Both the position numbers and the translations under genes were made by a program. The notes below the pieces were generated by a model that saw only the letters and a program-made list of their open reading frames with translations, did not search any database and was not told where the DNA came from. Below are positions 50,664-60,300 of a stretch of DNA of 64,000 bases, piece after piece. The DNA lies in contig UQTJ01000013.1 of assembly GCA_900544075.1 (NCBI GenBank), forward strand, positions 1-64,000, written 5' to 3'. This DNA is from an uncultured Bacteroides sp. (GTDB taxonomy: Bacteria > Bacteroidota > Bacteroidia > Bacteroidales > Bacteroidaceae). The stretch's first letter is position 1; every line of letters begins with the position of its first letter.

Positions 50664-51485
50664 TTACTTTCTTCTCTCAATTATATACTTAGAAGACTGT
50701 TTCTTAGGTGCTCTTGTCTTCAAGCCCTTAGCATACAAGCCTGTACGTGATCTTGGATGACCTCCAGACTGACGTCCTTCACCACCACCCATTGGGTGAT
50801 CAACAGGGTTCATAACAACACCACGGTTGTGTGGACGACGTCCTAACCAGCGTGAGCGTCCAGCCTTACCAGACGATTCAAGTGCATGGTCTGAGTTACC
50901 AACACTACCGATAGTAGCTTTACAAGCACTCAAGATTTGTCTTACTTCACCTGAAGGCAATTTGATTACACAGTATTTACCTTCGCGAGAAGTCAACTGA
51001 GCAAAGTTACCAGCCGATCTTACTAAAGCTGCACCCTGACCTGGGCGTAATTCTATATTGTGAATTACTGTACCTACAGGGATGTTTTCAAGCGGAAGTG
51101 CGTTACCAATCTCAGGCGCCGCAGTCGCTCCAGACATCAAAGTGCTGCCAACTTGCAATCCATTAGGAGCAATGATATATCTTTTTTCTCCATCAGCATA
51201 GAACAACAAAGCGATACGAGCCGAACGGTTTGGATCATACTCTATTGTCTTAACTACTGCTGGAACACCGTCTTTATTTCTCTTGAAATCGATAAAGCGG
51301 AATTTTCTCTTATGACCACCGCCGATATAGCGCATTGTCATTTTACCTACGTGGTTACGACCACCAGTAGAACGCTTTCCACATACAAGAGATTTTTCTG
51401 GTACCGATGCAGTAATTTCTTCAAAAGTACCAATAATTTTGTGTCTCTGCCCCGGTGTTGTGGGCTTAAATTTACGTACTGCCAT
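50664..51485 (-). CDS. rplB: 50S ribosomal protein L2
   Basis: 273 residues. Starts MAVRKFKPTTPGQRHKI; contains the peptidyl-transferase-centre loop with MNPVDHPMGGGEGRQSGGHPRS and the key His in that segment. One of the most conserved ribosomal proteins. Confidence 0.98.
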   Translation of the reverse strand: MAVRKFKPTTPGQRHKIIGTFEEITASVPEKSLVCGKRSTGGRNHVGKMTMRYIGGGHKRKFRFIDFKRNKDGVPAVVKTIEYDPNRSARIALLFYADGEKRYIIAPNGLQVGSTLMSGATAAPEIGNALPLENIPVGTVIHNIELRPGQGAALVRSAGNFAQLTSREGKYCVIKLPSGEVRQILSACKATIGSVGNSDHALESSGKAGRSRWLGRRPHNRGVVMNPVDHPMGGGEGRQSGGHPRSRTGLYAKGLKTRAPKKQSSKYIIERRK

Positions 51486-51493
51486 CTTATTTA

Positions 51494-51784
51494 TTAAATA
51501 TTGCTATAAAAATCAATAGTATCACCTTCCTTCAATGTCACTATAGCTTTTTTGTAAGCATTAGTACGACCCTTGATAAGGCCTGATTTAGTATAACGGC
51601 TCTTATTCTTTCCTGCATAGCGAATAGTATTTACAGCTAATACAGTTACGTTATACAAAGCTTCGACTTCACTCTTAATCTCTAATTTGTTAGCATCAGG
51701 ACGCACAATAAAACCGAAACGGTTGTACTTTTCAGTTATTGCTGTCATTTTTTCTGTAACTAACGGTTTAATAATAATTCCCAT
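51494..51784 (-). CDS. rplW: 50S ribosomal protein L23
   Basis: 96 residues. Contains IKPLVTEKMTAITEKYNRFGF and the VNTIRYAGKNKSR loop. Docking site for trigger factor and SRP at the exit tunnel. 8 bases before rplB. Confidence 0.97.
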   Translation of the reverse strand: MGIIIKPLVTEKMTAITEKYNRFGFIVRPDANKLEIKSEVEALYNVTVLAVNTIRYAGKNKSRYTKSGLIKGRTNAYKKAIVTLKEGDTIDFYSNI

Positions 51785-51803
51785 TTTACTAAGCCTCCTT
51801 TAA

Positions 51804-52433
51804 TTATTTAACTAAGGTTTCCTCGATAGCTTTCAATGCGTTCTCAGTAACAACAAGAGTTTCTGCATTCAATACTGAGTAAGTATTTAACGCAGAAGCA
51901 ATTGCGAGGTTTGCACGCTCTATATTACGAGCGGACAAATATACGTTTTTATTTGCTTCCGGCAAAACCATAAGCAGCTTTTTGCCAGCTACTTTCAGAT
52001 TATTCACAACATTTATAAATTCTTTAGTCTTTGGAGCTTCGAAAGCGAAGTCTTCAACTACTATGATGTTGTTAGTCTGAGCCTTATAAGCCAAAGCTGA
52101 CTTACGAGCAAGTGCCTTAACCTTCTTGTTCAATTTGAACCAGTAATCACGTGGTTTAGGACCGAATACACGTGCTCCACCTACCAAAAGAGGAGAGTTG
52201 ATATCACCACGACGTGCACCGCCACCACCTTTCTGACGACCCAATTTGCGAGTAGAACCGCTTATTTCACTTCTTTCTTTTGATTTGTGAGTTCCCTGGC
52301 GCTGGTTAGCCATGTACTGCTTAACATCAAGATAGATAGCGTGATCGTTTGGTGTAATACCGAAAATAGCATCGTTAAGAGCTACTTTTCTACCAGTATC
52401 TTCACCTTTAATATTTAATACGTTAACTTCCAT
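51804..52433 (-). CDS. rplD: 50S ribosomal protein L4
   Basis: 209 residues. Has GTHKSKERSEISGSTRKLGRQKGGGGARRGDINSP-type tunnel loop (about 45-80). In E. coli, L4 represses the S10 operon through a leader hairpin; no such leader is evident here apart from the fusA-rpsJ hairpin. Its ATG overlaps the rplC stop by one base. Confidence 0.98.
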   Translation of the reverse strand: MEVNVLNIKGEDTGRKVALNDAIFGITPNDHAIYLDVKQYMANQRQGTHKSKERSEISGSTRKLGRQKGGGGARRGDINSPLLVGGARVFGPKPRDYWFKLNKKVKALARKSALAYKAQTNNIIVVEDFAFEAPKTKEFINVVNNLKVAGKKLLMVLPEANKNVYLSARNIERANLAIASALNTYSVLNAETLVVTENALKAIEETLVK

Positions 52434-53050
52434 TATTTCTCAATTATTACGATTGAACCTTTGTAACCTGGAACAGAACCCTTGATAAGAAGAAGGTTGT
52501 GTTCTGGGATAACTTTTAATACCTGTAAGTTGTGAGTAGTCACTCTGTCACCACCCATGTGTCCACCCATGCGCATTCCTTTGAATACCTTTGCAGGGTA
52601 AGAACAAGCACCGATAGAACCCGGTTTACGAGCACGGTTGTGCTGACCGTGAGTAGTCTGTCCAACACCACCGAAACCATGACGTTTTACTACACCCTGG
52701 AAACCTTTACCTTTAGAAGTACCAATTACATCAACATAAGCTGAGTCATTGAACAACTCTACAGTGATAGTGTCACCTAAATTCAATTCTTCTGAGAAAT
52801 CTTTGAACTCGGCCAAGTGTCTCTTTGGAGTTACTCCAGCTTTCTTAAAGTGACCCATCAACGGTTTAGTAGTGTGCTTTTCCTTCTTGTCCTGGAAACC
52901 TACCTGAACAGCTGCATAGCCATCTTTTTCTACACTCTTAATCTGAGTAACTACACAAGGACCAGCTTCGATAACAGTGCATGGTACATTCTTACCATCA
53001 GCACTGAAAACGGATGTCATTCCGATTTTCTTTCCTAATAATCCTGGCAT
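52433..53050 (-). CDS. rplC: 50S ribosomal protein L3
   Basis: 205 residues. Starts MPGLLGKKIGMTSVFSADGK; contains KGFQGVVKRHGFGGVGQTTHGQ with the Gln that is methylated in E. coli, and RMGGHMGGDRVTTHNL near the peptidyl-transferase centre. Initiates 50S assembly. Confidence 0.98.
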   Translation of the reverse strand: MPGLLGKKIGMTSVFSADGKNVPCTVIEAGPCVVTQIKSVEKDGYAAVQVGFQDKKEKHTTKPLMGHFKKAGVTPKRHLAEFKDFSEELNLGDTITVELFNDSAYVDVIGTSKGKGFQGVVKRHGFGGVGQTTHGQHNRARKPGSIGACSYPAKVFKGMRMGGHMGGDRVTTHNLQVLKVIPEHNLLLIKGSVPGYKGSIVIIEK

Positions 53051-53070
53051 TTCAGTTAAATTTTAATTGA

Positions 53071-53376
53071 TTAAACTTTAATTTCTACTTCTACTCCACT
53101 TGGTAATTCCAATTTCATCAAAGCGTCAACAGTTTTTGCAGTTGAGCTATAGATGTCGATAAGTCTCTTATAAGAAGACAATTCGAACTGTTCACGTGAC
53201 TTCTTGTTAACGAAAGTCGAACGGTTTACAGTAAAGATTCTTTTGTGTGTTGGCAATGGAATTGGACCGCTAACGATAGCACCTGTAGCCTTCACAGTTC
53301 TTACAATTTTTTCAGCAGACTTGTCTACCAAGTTGTGATCGTAAGATTTCAGTTTAATTCTGATTTTCTGACTCAT
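53071..53376 (-). CDS. rpsJ: 30S ribosomal protein S10
   Basis: 101 residues. Starts MSQKIRIKLKSYDHNLVDKS. First gene of the S10 group, 101 bases after fusA. Positions near residues 46-60 (loop LPTHKRIFTVNRSTFVNKKSR), where tetracycline-tolerance changes occur in other species, look conventional (Val-Asn-Arg-Ser). Also serves NusE roles. Confidence 0.98.
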   Translation of the reverse strand: MSQKIRIKLKSYDHNLVDKSAEKIVRTVKATGAIVSGPIPLPTHKRIFTVNRSTFVNKKSREQFELSSYKRLIDIYSSTAKTVDALMKLELPSGVEVEIKV

Positions 53377-53422
53377 TGTTAAGTTTTAAATTATTAATTA
53401 GTTATTTATGATAAGATGAAGC

Positions 53423-53454
53423 ATGAGGGCTAAGAGTCATTCGCTAGCCCTCAT
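53423..53454. promoter_or_regulatory. Hairpin between fusA and rpsJ
   Basis: A 10-bp perfect stem (53423-53432 with 53445-53454) and a 12-base loop, GC-rich for this gap and with no T run after it on the minus strand. It may protect or end part of the transcript, or act as an S10 leader regulatory structure. I cannot decide. Confidence 0.5.
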
Positions 53455-53477
53455 AGGCTTCAAGATATTTTTATTGA

Positions 53478-55595
53478 TTAAACCAGATCAACTCGACCTT
53501 TAACTTCTTCAAGAACAGTCTTAGCGATTGAGCTAGAAACCTGTGCATGATGATCATAAGTCATTGAAGAAGTAGCACGACCTGAAGTGATTGTACGCAA
53601 TGCTGTTACATAACCGAACATTTCAGCCAATGGAACCATTGCTTTAACGATACGAGCACCTGAACGGCTTGACTCCATACCTTCAACCTGTCCACGACGT
53701 TTGTTCAAGTCACCGATTACATCACCCATGTTTTCTTCCGGAGTAACAACTTCAAGCTTCATAATAGGTTCCATAAGAACAGGACCTGCCTTAGCGCAAG
53801 CATTCTTGTAAGCCTGAATAGCACAAATTTCGAAAGACAACTGGTCAGAGTCTACCGGGTGGAAAGAACCATCCTTCAAGACAACCTTCAATGAATCGAG
53901 AGGGAAGCCAGCCAACACACCATTCTTCATTGCAGTCTGGAAACCTTTCTGTACTGAAGGGATAAATTCCTTAGGCACGTTACCACCTTTAACCTCATCG
54001 ATGAACTGAAGTCCACCTTCTTTGTAATCTTCGTCAACTGGACCGATAGTTACGATGATATCAGCAAACTTACCACGACCACCTGACTGTTTCTTGTAAA
54101 CTTCACGAAGTTCTACTGTCTTAGTAATAGCTTCCTTGTAGTTAACCTGAGGACGTCCCTGGTTACATTCAACCTTGAACTCACGTTTCAAACGGTCGAT
54201 AATGATATCCAAGTGAAGCTCACCCATACCAGAGATAACTGTCTGACCTGTCTGTTCGTCAGTTCTTACAGTAAATGTTGGGTCTTCTTCTGCAAGCTTA
54301 GCCAAACCGTTAGAAAGTTTATCAAGGTCTTTCTGAGTCTTAGGCTCAACTGCGATACCGATAACAGGTTCTGGGAAGTCCATAGATTCAAGAACGATTG
54401 GAGCTGTTTCATCGCAAAGAGTATCACCAGTACGGATATCCTTGAAACCAACTCCGGCACCTATATCACCTGCGCTAATCACTTCAACAGGATTCTGCTT
54501 GTTTGAGTGCATCTGGAACAAACGAGATACACGTTCTTTCTTACCTGAGCGAGAGTTGAAGATATAAGAACCAGCTTCTACTTTACCAGAGTAAACACGG
54601 AAGAATGTCAAACGACCTACATAAGGGTCAGTTGCAATCTTGAACGCAAGAGCAGAAGTCTTTTCATCTTCATCTGGCTTACGGTCCTCTTCAGCACCTG
54701 TAGTTGGGTTTGTACCGATGATGTTTGGAGTATCAAGCGGAGAAGGCAAGAAAGCACATACATAGTCAAGAAGAGTCTGAACGCCTTTGTTCTTGAATGA
54801 AGAACCACAGAACATTGGAACGATATCCATCTTCAATGTACCAGCACGAAGAGCACGCAAGATTTCTTCTTCAGTGATAGTAGATGGGTCATCGAAATAT
54901 TTCTCCATAAGAGCCTCGTCAAACTCAGCTACTTTTTCAAGCATCTTATCTCTCCATTCCTGAGCTTCATCTACAAGGTTAGCAGGGATATCCTCTACAT
55001 CGTAGTCTGCACCCATTGTCTCATCGTGCCATACTATAGCCTTCATTTTGATAAGGTCAACTACACCTTTGAAGTTTTCTTCTGCACCGATTGGAATAAC
55101 AACCGGACAAGGGTTAGCTCCAAGAACATCTTTCATCTGGCGAACAACTTCGAAGAAGTCAGCACCAGAACGGTCCATTTTATTTACATAACCGATACGT
55201 GGAACATTGTACTTGTCAGCCTGACGCCATACAGTTTCAGACTGTGGTTCTACACCGCCTACAGCACAATATGCAGCAACTGCACCGTCAAGTACGCGCA
55301 AAGAGCGTTCTACCTCAGCTGTAAAGTCAACGTGTCCCGGAGTATCAATCAAGTTAATTTTATAAGTATTACCCGCATATTTCCAACGAGTAGTAGTAGC
55401 TGCAGATGTGATAGTGATACCACGTTCCTGCTCCTGCTCCATCCAGTCCATTGTTGCAGCACCATCGTGAACTTCACCAATTTTGTGAGTCAGACCAGTG
55501 TAGAACAAGATACGTTCTGAAGTCGTAGTTTTACCGGCATCGATGTGAGCCATGATACCGATATTACGGGTCAAGTGCAAATCTTGTTTAGCCAT
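53478..55595 (-). CDS. fusA: Elongation factor G
   Basis: 705 residues. GTPase that drives translocation. G1 AHIDAGKTT (near residue 17), switch I RGITITSAATT, G3 DTPGHVDFT, G4 NKMDRSGAD; then domains II-V with GMGELHLDIIIDRLKREF and AMVPLAEMFGYVTALRTITSGR near the C terminus. Follows rpsG by 32 bases. No tuf gene follows, unlike the E. coli str operon. Confidence 0.98.
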   Translation of the reverse strand: MAKQDLHLTRNIGIMAHIDAGKTTTSERILFYTGLTHKIGEVHDGAATMDWMEQEQERGITITSAATTTRWKYAGNTYKINLIDTPGHVDFTAEVERSLRVLDGAVAAYCAVGGVEPQSETVWRQADKYNVPRIGYVNKMDRSGADFFEVVRQMKDVLGANPCPVVIPIGAEENFKGVVDLIKMKAIVWHDETMGADYDVEDIPANLVDEAQEWRDKMLEKVAEFDEALMEKYFDDPSTITEEEILRALRAGTLKMDIVPMFCGSSFKNKGVQTLLDYVCAFLPSPLDTPNIIGTNPTTGAEEDRKPDEDEKTSALAFKIATDPYVGRLTFFRVYSGKVEAGSYIFNSRSGKKERVSRLFQMHSNKQNPVEVISAGDIGAGVGFKDIRTGDTLCDETAPIVLESMDFPEPVIGIAVEPKTQKDLDKLSNGLAKLAEEDPTFTVRTDEQTGQTVISGMGELHLDIIIDRLKREFKVECNQGRPQVNYKEAITKTVELREVYKKQSGGRGKFADIIVTIGPVDEDYKEGGLQFIDEVKGGNVPKEFIPSVQKGFQTAMKNGVLAGFPLDSLKVVLKDGSFHPVDSDQLSFEICAIQAYKNACAKAGPVLMEPIMKLEVVTPEENMGDVIGDLNKRRGQVEGMESSRSGARIVKAMVPLAEMFGYVTALRTITSGRATSSMTYDHHAQVSSSIAKTVLEEVKGRVDLV

Positions 55596-55627
55596 TTTAA
55601 ATCTTTAGTTATTAAATTATTACTTGA

Positions 55628-56104
55628 TTAAAATCTGAAATGTGCGAAAGCACGGTTAGCTTCAGCCATACGATGCATATCTTCCTTACGTTTGAAAGCA
55701 CCACCCTGTTCGTTATAAGCGTCAAGAATTTCAGCAGCCAATTTATCAGCCATGCTCTTTCCACCACGCTTACGAGCAAACAAGATCAAGTTCTTCATTG
55801 AGATAGATTCTTTACGATCAGGACGGATTTCAGTAGGAACCTGGAATGTTGCACCACCGATACGACGAGATTTAACTTCAAGCTGTGGAGTTACATTTTC
55901 AAGAGCTTTTTTCCACACCTCAAGAGCAGAAGTTTCTTCTGCAGGCAACTTAGTACCAACTACATTAAGTGCACCGTAAAAGATTTCGTAAGAAGTATTC
56001 TTCTTTCCATCATACATCAGATGGTTTACAAATTTAGAAACCTTCTGATCATTAAATACTGGATCCGGAAGGATCACACGTTTTTTTGGTTTTGCTTTTC
56101 TCAT
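55628..56104 (-). CDS. rpsG: 30S ribosomal protein S7
   Basis: 158 residues from the ATG at 56104 (MRKAKPKKRVILPDPVFND). An open frame extends back to 56158, but the added residues are not conserved. Contains KVSKFVNHLMYDGKKNTSYEI and RRIGGATFQVPTEIRPDRK. Nucleates the 30S head. A 149-base gap separates it from rpsL. Confidence 0.97.
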   Translation of the reverse strand: MRKAKPKKRVILPDPVFNDQKVSKFVNHLMYDGKKNTSYEIFYGALNVVGTKLPAEETSALEVWKKALENVTPQLEVKSRRIGGATFQVPTEIRPDRKESISMKNLILFARKRGGKSMADKLAAEILDAYNEQGGAFKRKEDMHRMAEANRAFAHFRF

Positions 56105-56253
56105 TTTGTTTGACAAATTATGTTTAGTTTGGGGCTGCACCTCTGTTTGCTTCAACATCTCCTCTGAGATATTTACTCAACCTTAAAGCTTTTCCAACAA
56201 ACCAAAACGAAATTAATAAAGTCTTTACTTAAAAGGATTGTACTCAGCTAAAA

Positions 56254-56664
56254 TTATTTTTTCTTACCCTTAGCTGCCGCTGGAGCCTGTCCTGGTTTTG
56301 GACGCTTAGCACCATATTTTGAACGTCTCTGTGTACGACCTGCCACACCTGCAGTATCCAAAGTACCGCGAACGATATGATAACGCACACCCGGAAGGTC
56401 TTTCACACGACCACCACGTACCAATACGATTGAGTGTTCCTGCAAGTTGTGTCCTTCTCCTGGGATGTAAGAGTTAACTTCCTTAGAGTTTGTCAGACGC
56501 ACACGAGCAACTTTACGCATTGCTGAGTTAGGTTTTTTAGGAGTTGTAGTGTAAACACGAACACAAACACCACGTCTCTGAGGACAAGAGTCAAGTGCTG
56601 GTGATTTACTCTTCTCAACCAAAACCGTTCTTCCTTTTCTTACTAATTGTTGAATAGTAGGCAT
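56254..56664 (-). CDS. rpsL: 30S ribosomal protein S12
   Basis: 136 residues. Starts MPTIQQLVRKGRTVLVEKSK. The decoding loop reads TTTPKKPNSAMRKVAR and the second key loop GGRVKDLPGVRYH, both wild type, so no streptomycin-resistance change. First gene of the roughly 18-kb minus-strand ribosomal run, preceded by a consensus promoter. Confidence 0.98.
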   Translation of the reverse strand: MPTIQQLVRKGRTVLVEKSKSPALDSCPQRRGVCVRVYTTTPKKPNSAMRKVARVRLTNSKEVNSYIPGEGHNLQEHSIVLVRGGRVKDLPGVRYHIVRGTLDTAGVAGRTQRRSKYGAKRPKPGQAPAAAKGKKK

Positions 56665-56739
56665 TTTGTTTGATTTTTAAATTTATATTATTGTTTATTC
56701 AAATTCCAATCCTAAAGCGAAACTACATATTTCGGGTTG

Positions 56740-56770
56740 CAAAGGTACGAATAAGTTTTTAATACACAAA
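56740..56770 (-). promoter_or_regulatory. Consensus promoter of the ribosomal gene cluster
   Basis: On the minus strand: TTTG (56770-56767), exactly 19 bases, TACCTTTG (56747-56740). Both elements are perfect. The leader before rpsL would be about 70 bases. It is the strongest-looking promoter of the window and starts the rpsL transcript. Confidence 0.7.
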
Positions 56771-56783
56771 CACTTTTCAAAAT

Positions 56784-56823
56784 AAAAAAGGCCCAACCTG
56801 CGTCAAACTGCGCAAATTGGGCC
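56784..56823 (-). terminator. Terminator of the DUF3467 gene
   Basis: On the minus strand: GGCCCAA/TTGGGCC (56823-56817 with 56796-56790), an inner TGCG/CGCA stem, and six T. It separates this gene from the ribosomal promoter next to it. Confidence 0.8.
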
Positions 56824-56847
56824 GAAATAAATATTTTTTATGTATTT

Positions 56848-57186
56848 TTAAGCTTCTCCTTTAAAATCGCTCAATGGCGGAACAAATGTTTTTCCACCTT
56901 TTTCATTCTGAAGATTACGTTCTTCCGGCATTTTTACTGTTCCAAAGTTCCTTTCATATTTCACAAGATTATCCTGCAATGCAAACATAAGCCTTTTAGC
57001 ATTCTCAGGTGTCATCACTATTCTTGACTGTACTCCGGCCTTCGGCAGTCCCGGCAATACAGACACAAAGTCAATAATAAATTCCGAAGTTGAATGAGTG
57101 ATTATTGCAAGGTTAGCATATGTTCCTTTCGCTACTTCTTCTTTAAGTTCAATTTGCAACTGGTTATTTTTGTTTTCGTTTTCCAT
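56848..57186 (-). CDS. DUF3467 domain protein
   Basis: 112 residues from the ATG at 57186 (MENENKNNQLQIELKEEVAK). A single small domain with ANLAIITHSTSEFIIDFVSVLPG and VMTPENAKRLMFALQDNLVKYE, characteristic of DUF3467, a family common in Bacteroidetes with no known function. Soluble; no signal peptide. The open frame reaches 57309, but its first 41 codons are hydrophobic and overlap the promoter of the divergent sensor gene, so I reject that start. Confidence 0.85.
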   Translation of the reverse strand: MENENKNNQLQIELKEEVAKGTYANLAIITHSTSEFIIDFVSVLPGLPKAGVQSRIVMTPENAKRLMFALQDNLVKYERNFGTVKMPEERNLQNEKGGKTFVPPLSDFKGEA

Positions 57187-57288
57187 GATAATTATAATTT
57201 TAAATACATAGCACAAATGTATCACAAATTCGAATGCTATACAAGAAAAGAGTGTAAAAGTTATACCTTTATTCAGAAAAAAAATCGT

Positions 57289-57296
57289 TATTTTTG
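57289..57296 (+). promoter_or_regulatory. -7 box of the hybrid two-component gene
   Basis: TATTTTTG, an exact TAnnTTTG. TTTA (57268-57271) lies 17 bases upstream as a weak -33. Transcription would start near 57301, only 8-14 bases before the candidate ATGs at 57309 and 57315. It excludes the TTG at 57294 as a start codon. Confidence 0.5.
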
Positions 57297-57308
57297 CCAA
57301 ATAAGACA

Positions 57309-60300
57309 ATGCCTATGAGAAAGTTTACTATCATATTTACAATTCTGTTTCAAATATCATTTCTTTGCTGTTTCTTAAATTCAGCTACAAAAAGTACTAT
57401 TTTCAATCATCTTTCAACAGATGACGGTCTGTCACAATTATCAATTAACGACCTTTATGTAGATGAGTACGGAATGCTATGGATAGGAACACGAGTAGGC
57501 CTTAACGTGTACGATGGCAATAAAATTCACACTTTCAAAAGTCAAAAAGACAACCCTTTCAGTCTTCCGTCCAACTTAATCCTAAAAGTTTCCGGCAATA
57601 AGAACGGTAAAATTTTCATATTGAGCACAGACGGAGTAAGCGAATTCAACAAGGTTACACGTAAGTTCAGTGAGATTCACAAAGGAAAAGCAGACTGCAT
57701 CTATTACCATGACAAACTCTATATCAGTAAAAAAAATACAGTTTACACCTACAATGAAAAAGCATCATCACTTGAAGCAGAATATAAGTTGCCGTCCGAT
57801 GCTGCCACCATCAATTCAATGATATTCGACACATCCGGCAACTTATGGCTCGGAACCTCACAAGGTATTTATAAATATGATGCAGCCACCAGGCAATACA
57901 CGCACATAATACCAGGCGGCAACATTACACAATTATATATAGACAATACAGAGTCTTTATGGGCAGGCAGCTGGGACGACGGAGTCTATGAAATATCAAA
58001 ACACGGAGAGATAAAGAATTACAAGTCAGCCTCCAGTAACAACGGAGCATCTGTTTCGTCGAATTTCGTCCGTGCCATTTGCCAGGATGACAAAGGCAAC
58101 ATATGGTTAGGAACATTCAACGGTCTTGACAAATACGACAAATCAAGCGGGAAATTCACACATTATTCCTCCGGCAATTCCGGTTCCGGCTTGTCACATT
58201 CTTCCGTGTGGTGTATCGAAAAAGACAAGCAAGGCACACTATGGATAGGAACATATTTCGGAGGAGTAAACTATATTAACCCAGAATATTCCATCTACAA
58301 CCGCTACGAATTTTCGACAGACGAGAGTCAAGGTCTAAGCAGCCCTATCGTAGGACGTATGGTCGAAGACAACAAAGGCAACCTGTGGATAGCTACAGAA
58401 GGCGGAGGAGTGAACTATTTAGACAGGTCTACAAACACTTTCAGATGGCTTACAGGCAAACCGGGACAAGCCAATACATTGTCCCACAACAACGTTAAAG
58501 CACTATATTTTGATGAGCCAAAGAACACACTATGGATAGGTACACACACCGGCGGACTAAACAAATACGACATTGCTCAAAATAAAATAACAGTCTACAA
58601 ATCCGAACAGGGAAACGACACCACCCTACCGTCAGACATTATCAGAGATATAGAAGAATATACCCCTGATACACTCGTCATAGCCACACAAAACGGCATA
58701 TGCCTTTTCTCAAAAGCGGACGGCAAATGCAGACAGCTACTGAACGACCTTCCCGGAAACAAGAAAATAGGTATGGTGGCAGACATCACATTCGATAATT
58801 ACGGCGACCTGTGGATAGCAGCTACAGGTGAGGGAGCCTATGTATATAATATAAAGACTGGAAGAGTCAAAAACTATCGTCATGACCCGAATAACACAGG
58901 CTCTATCAGCAATAACAACATCAACGACATAACCAAAGACAGCAAAGGCAACGTTTGGTTTTCAACTTCCGGTAGCGGACTTGACCTATACGTCCCTTCC
59001 ACAGACAGCTTCATAAACTATGATAAGAAGAGCAACAAGCTTGGCAACGACTGTATCTATCAGACTGCAGAATCACCGTTAAGCGGCAACCTTCTACTCA
59101 TAACCACAGATGGATTCTCAATTTTCAATCCAACAGATAAAATATTCCATAATTACAACTCGGAAACAGGATTCCCTATTGATGACATAAACGAGAATGC
59201 ATTATATATAGCCAAAGATGGCGAAATATTCCTTGGTGGTATTCATAATATGGTATCGTTTTTTGAAGATGATTTAGAAAGAGAGCCCAAACCATACAGC
59301 ATCATACCTACAGGATTATTAGTCAACGGTCAATATATAAACGTAAACGACAGTAGCAGAATTCTAAACAAGTCTATAGAATATACAGACAATATTACAC
59401 TCAGTCACAAGCAGAACATGCTGTGTCTGGAATTTGCCGTCACAAATTTCATTCCTGAAAACAGGAACAATATCATATATAAATTAGACGGATTTTCAGA
59501 ACAGTGGACCGACACAAGAAATTCAAACGAGATTACATATACCAATCTTCATCCGGGCAACTACACACTGATTGTCAAGCCGGAAGGAGTTGATGAATCC
59601 GTATGCAAACCATTGAAACTGAATATAAAGATAAAAGCCCCATTCTACCAGACCCCATTGGCCTTTATAATATATATTCTGACAGCAATTGCCATTATAT
59701 GGTATCTGATAAGCATATACATCACCCGTCTGCGTCTGTCAGAATCATTAAAGCTTGAACAACAGCATGCAGAAAACATAAAAAAAGAGAATCAGGCTCA
59801 ATTGAAACTCTTTACCAATATATCCCACGAATTCCGCACCCCATTGACCCTTATCATATCACAAATAGAAACACTAATACAAAACAATAAACTGAACCAG
59901 CAGACATATTCCAAACTATCTTCCATGTACCACAGTTGCATGCAGCTTCGCGAGCTTATAACCGAACTCCTTGACTATCGCAAGCACGAACTCGGTCATC
60001 TCAAGCTACAGGTCACACGTGGCAATATAGTAGGTTTCCTTAAAGATAACTACCTGCTGTTTAGCGACTACGCATCACGTGAATCCATCAGTCTGGAATT
60101 TACCTCCAGCCATGATGACATAGAGATGTGGTACGACTCCAAACAAATACAGAAAGTCATAAACAATCTGCTGTTTAATGCCATTAAATACACCCCCAAG
60201 GGAGGCAAGATTTCAATAAACATAAGCAAAGACATAAACAAAGTAAATATTTCAATAGCCGACAATGGCAAAGGAATACCTGAAAAGGACCTCACAAAGA

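Noticed and set aside
56105..56158. Longer start for rpsG
   Set aside because: The 18 extra residues are not part of S7; the conserved start MRKAKPKKR is at 56104.
57294..57308. TTG start for the HTCS gene
   Set aside because: The TTG lies inside the TAnnTTTG promoter box, so it would not be in the mRNA.
57187..57309. Longer start for the DUF3467 gene
   Set aside because: It overlaps the divergent promoter of the HTCS gene, and its hydrophobic, Ile/Phe-rich composition is an AT-rich artefact.
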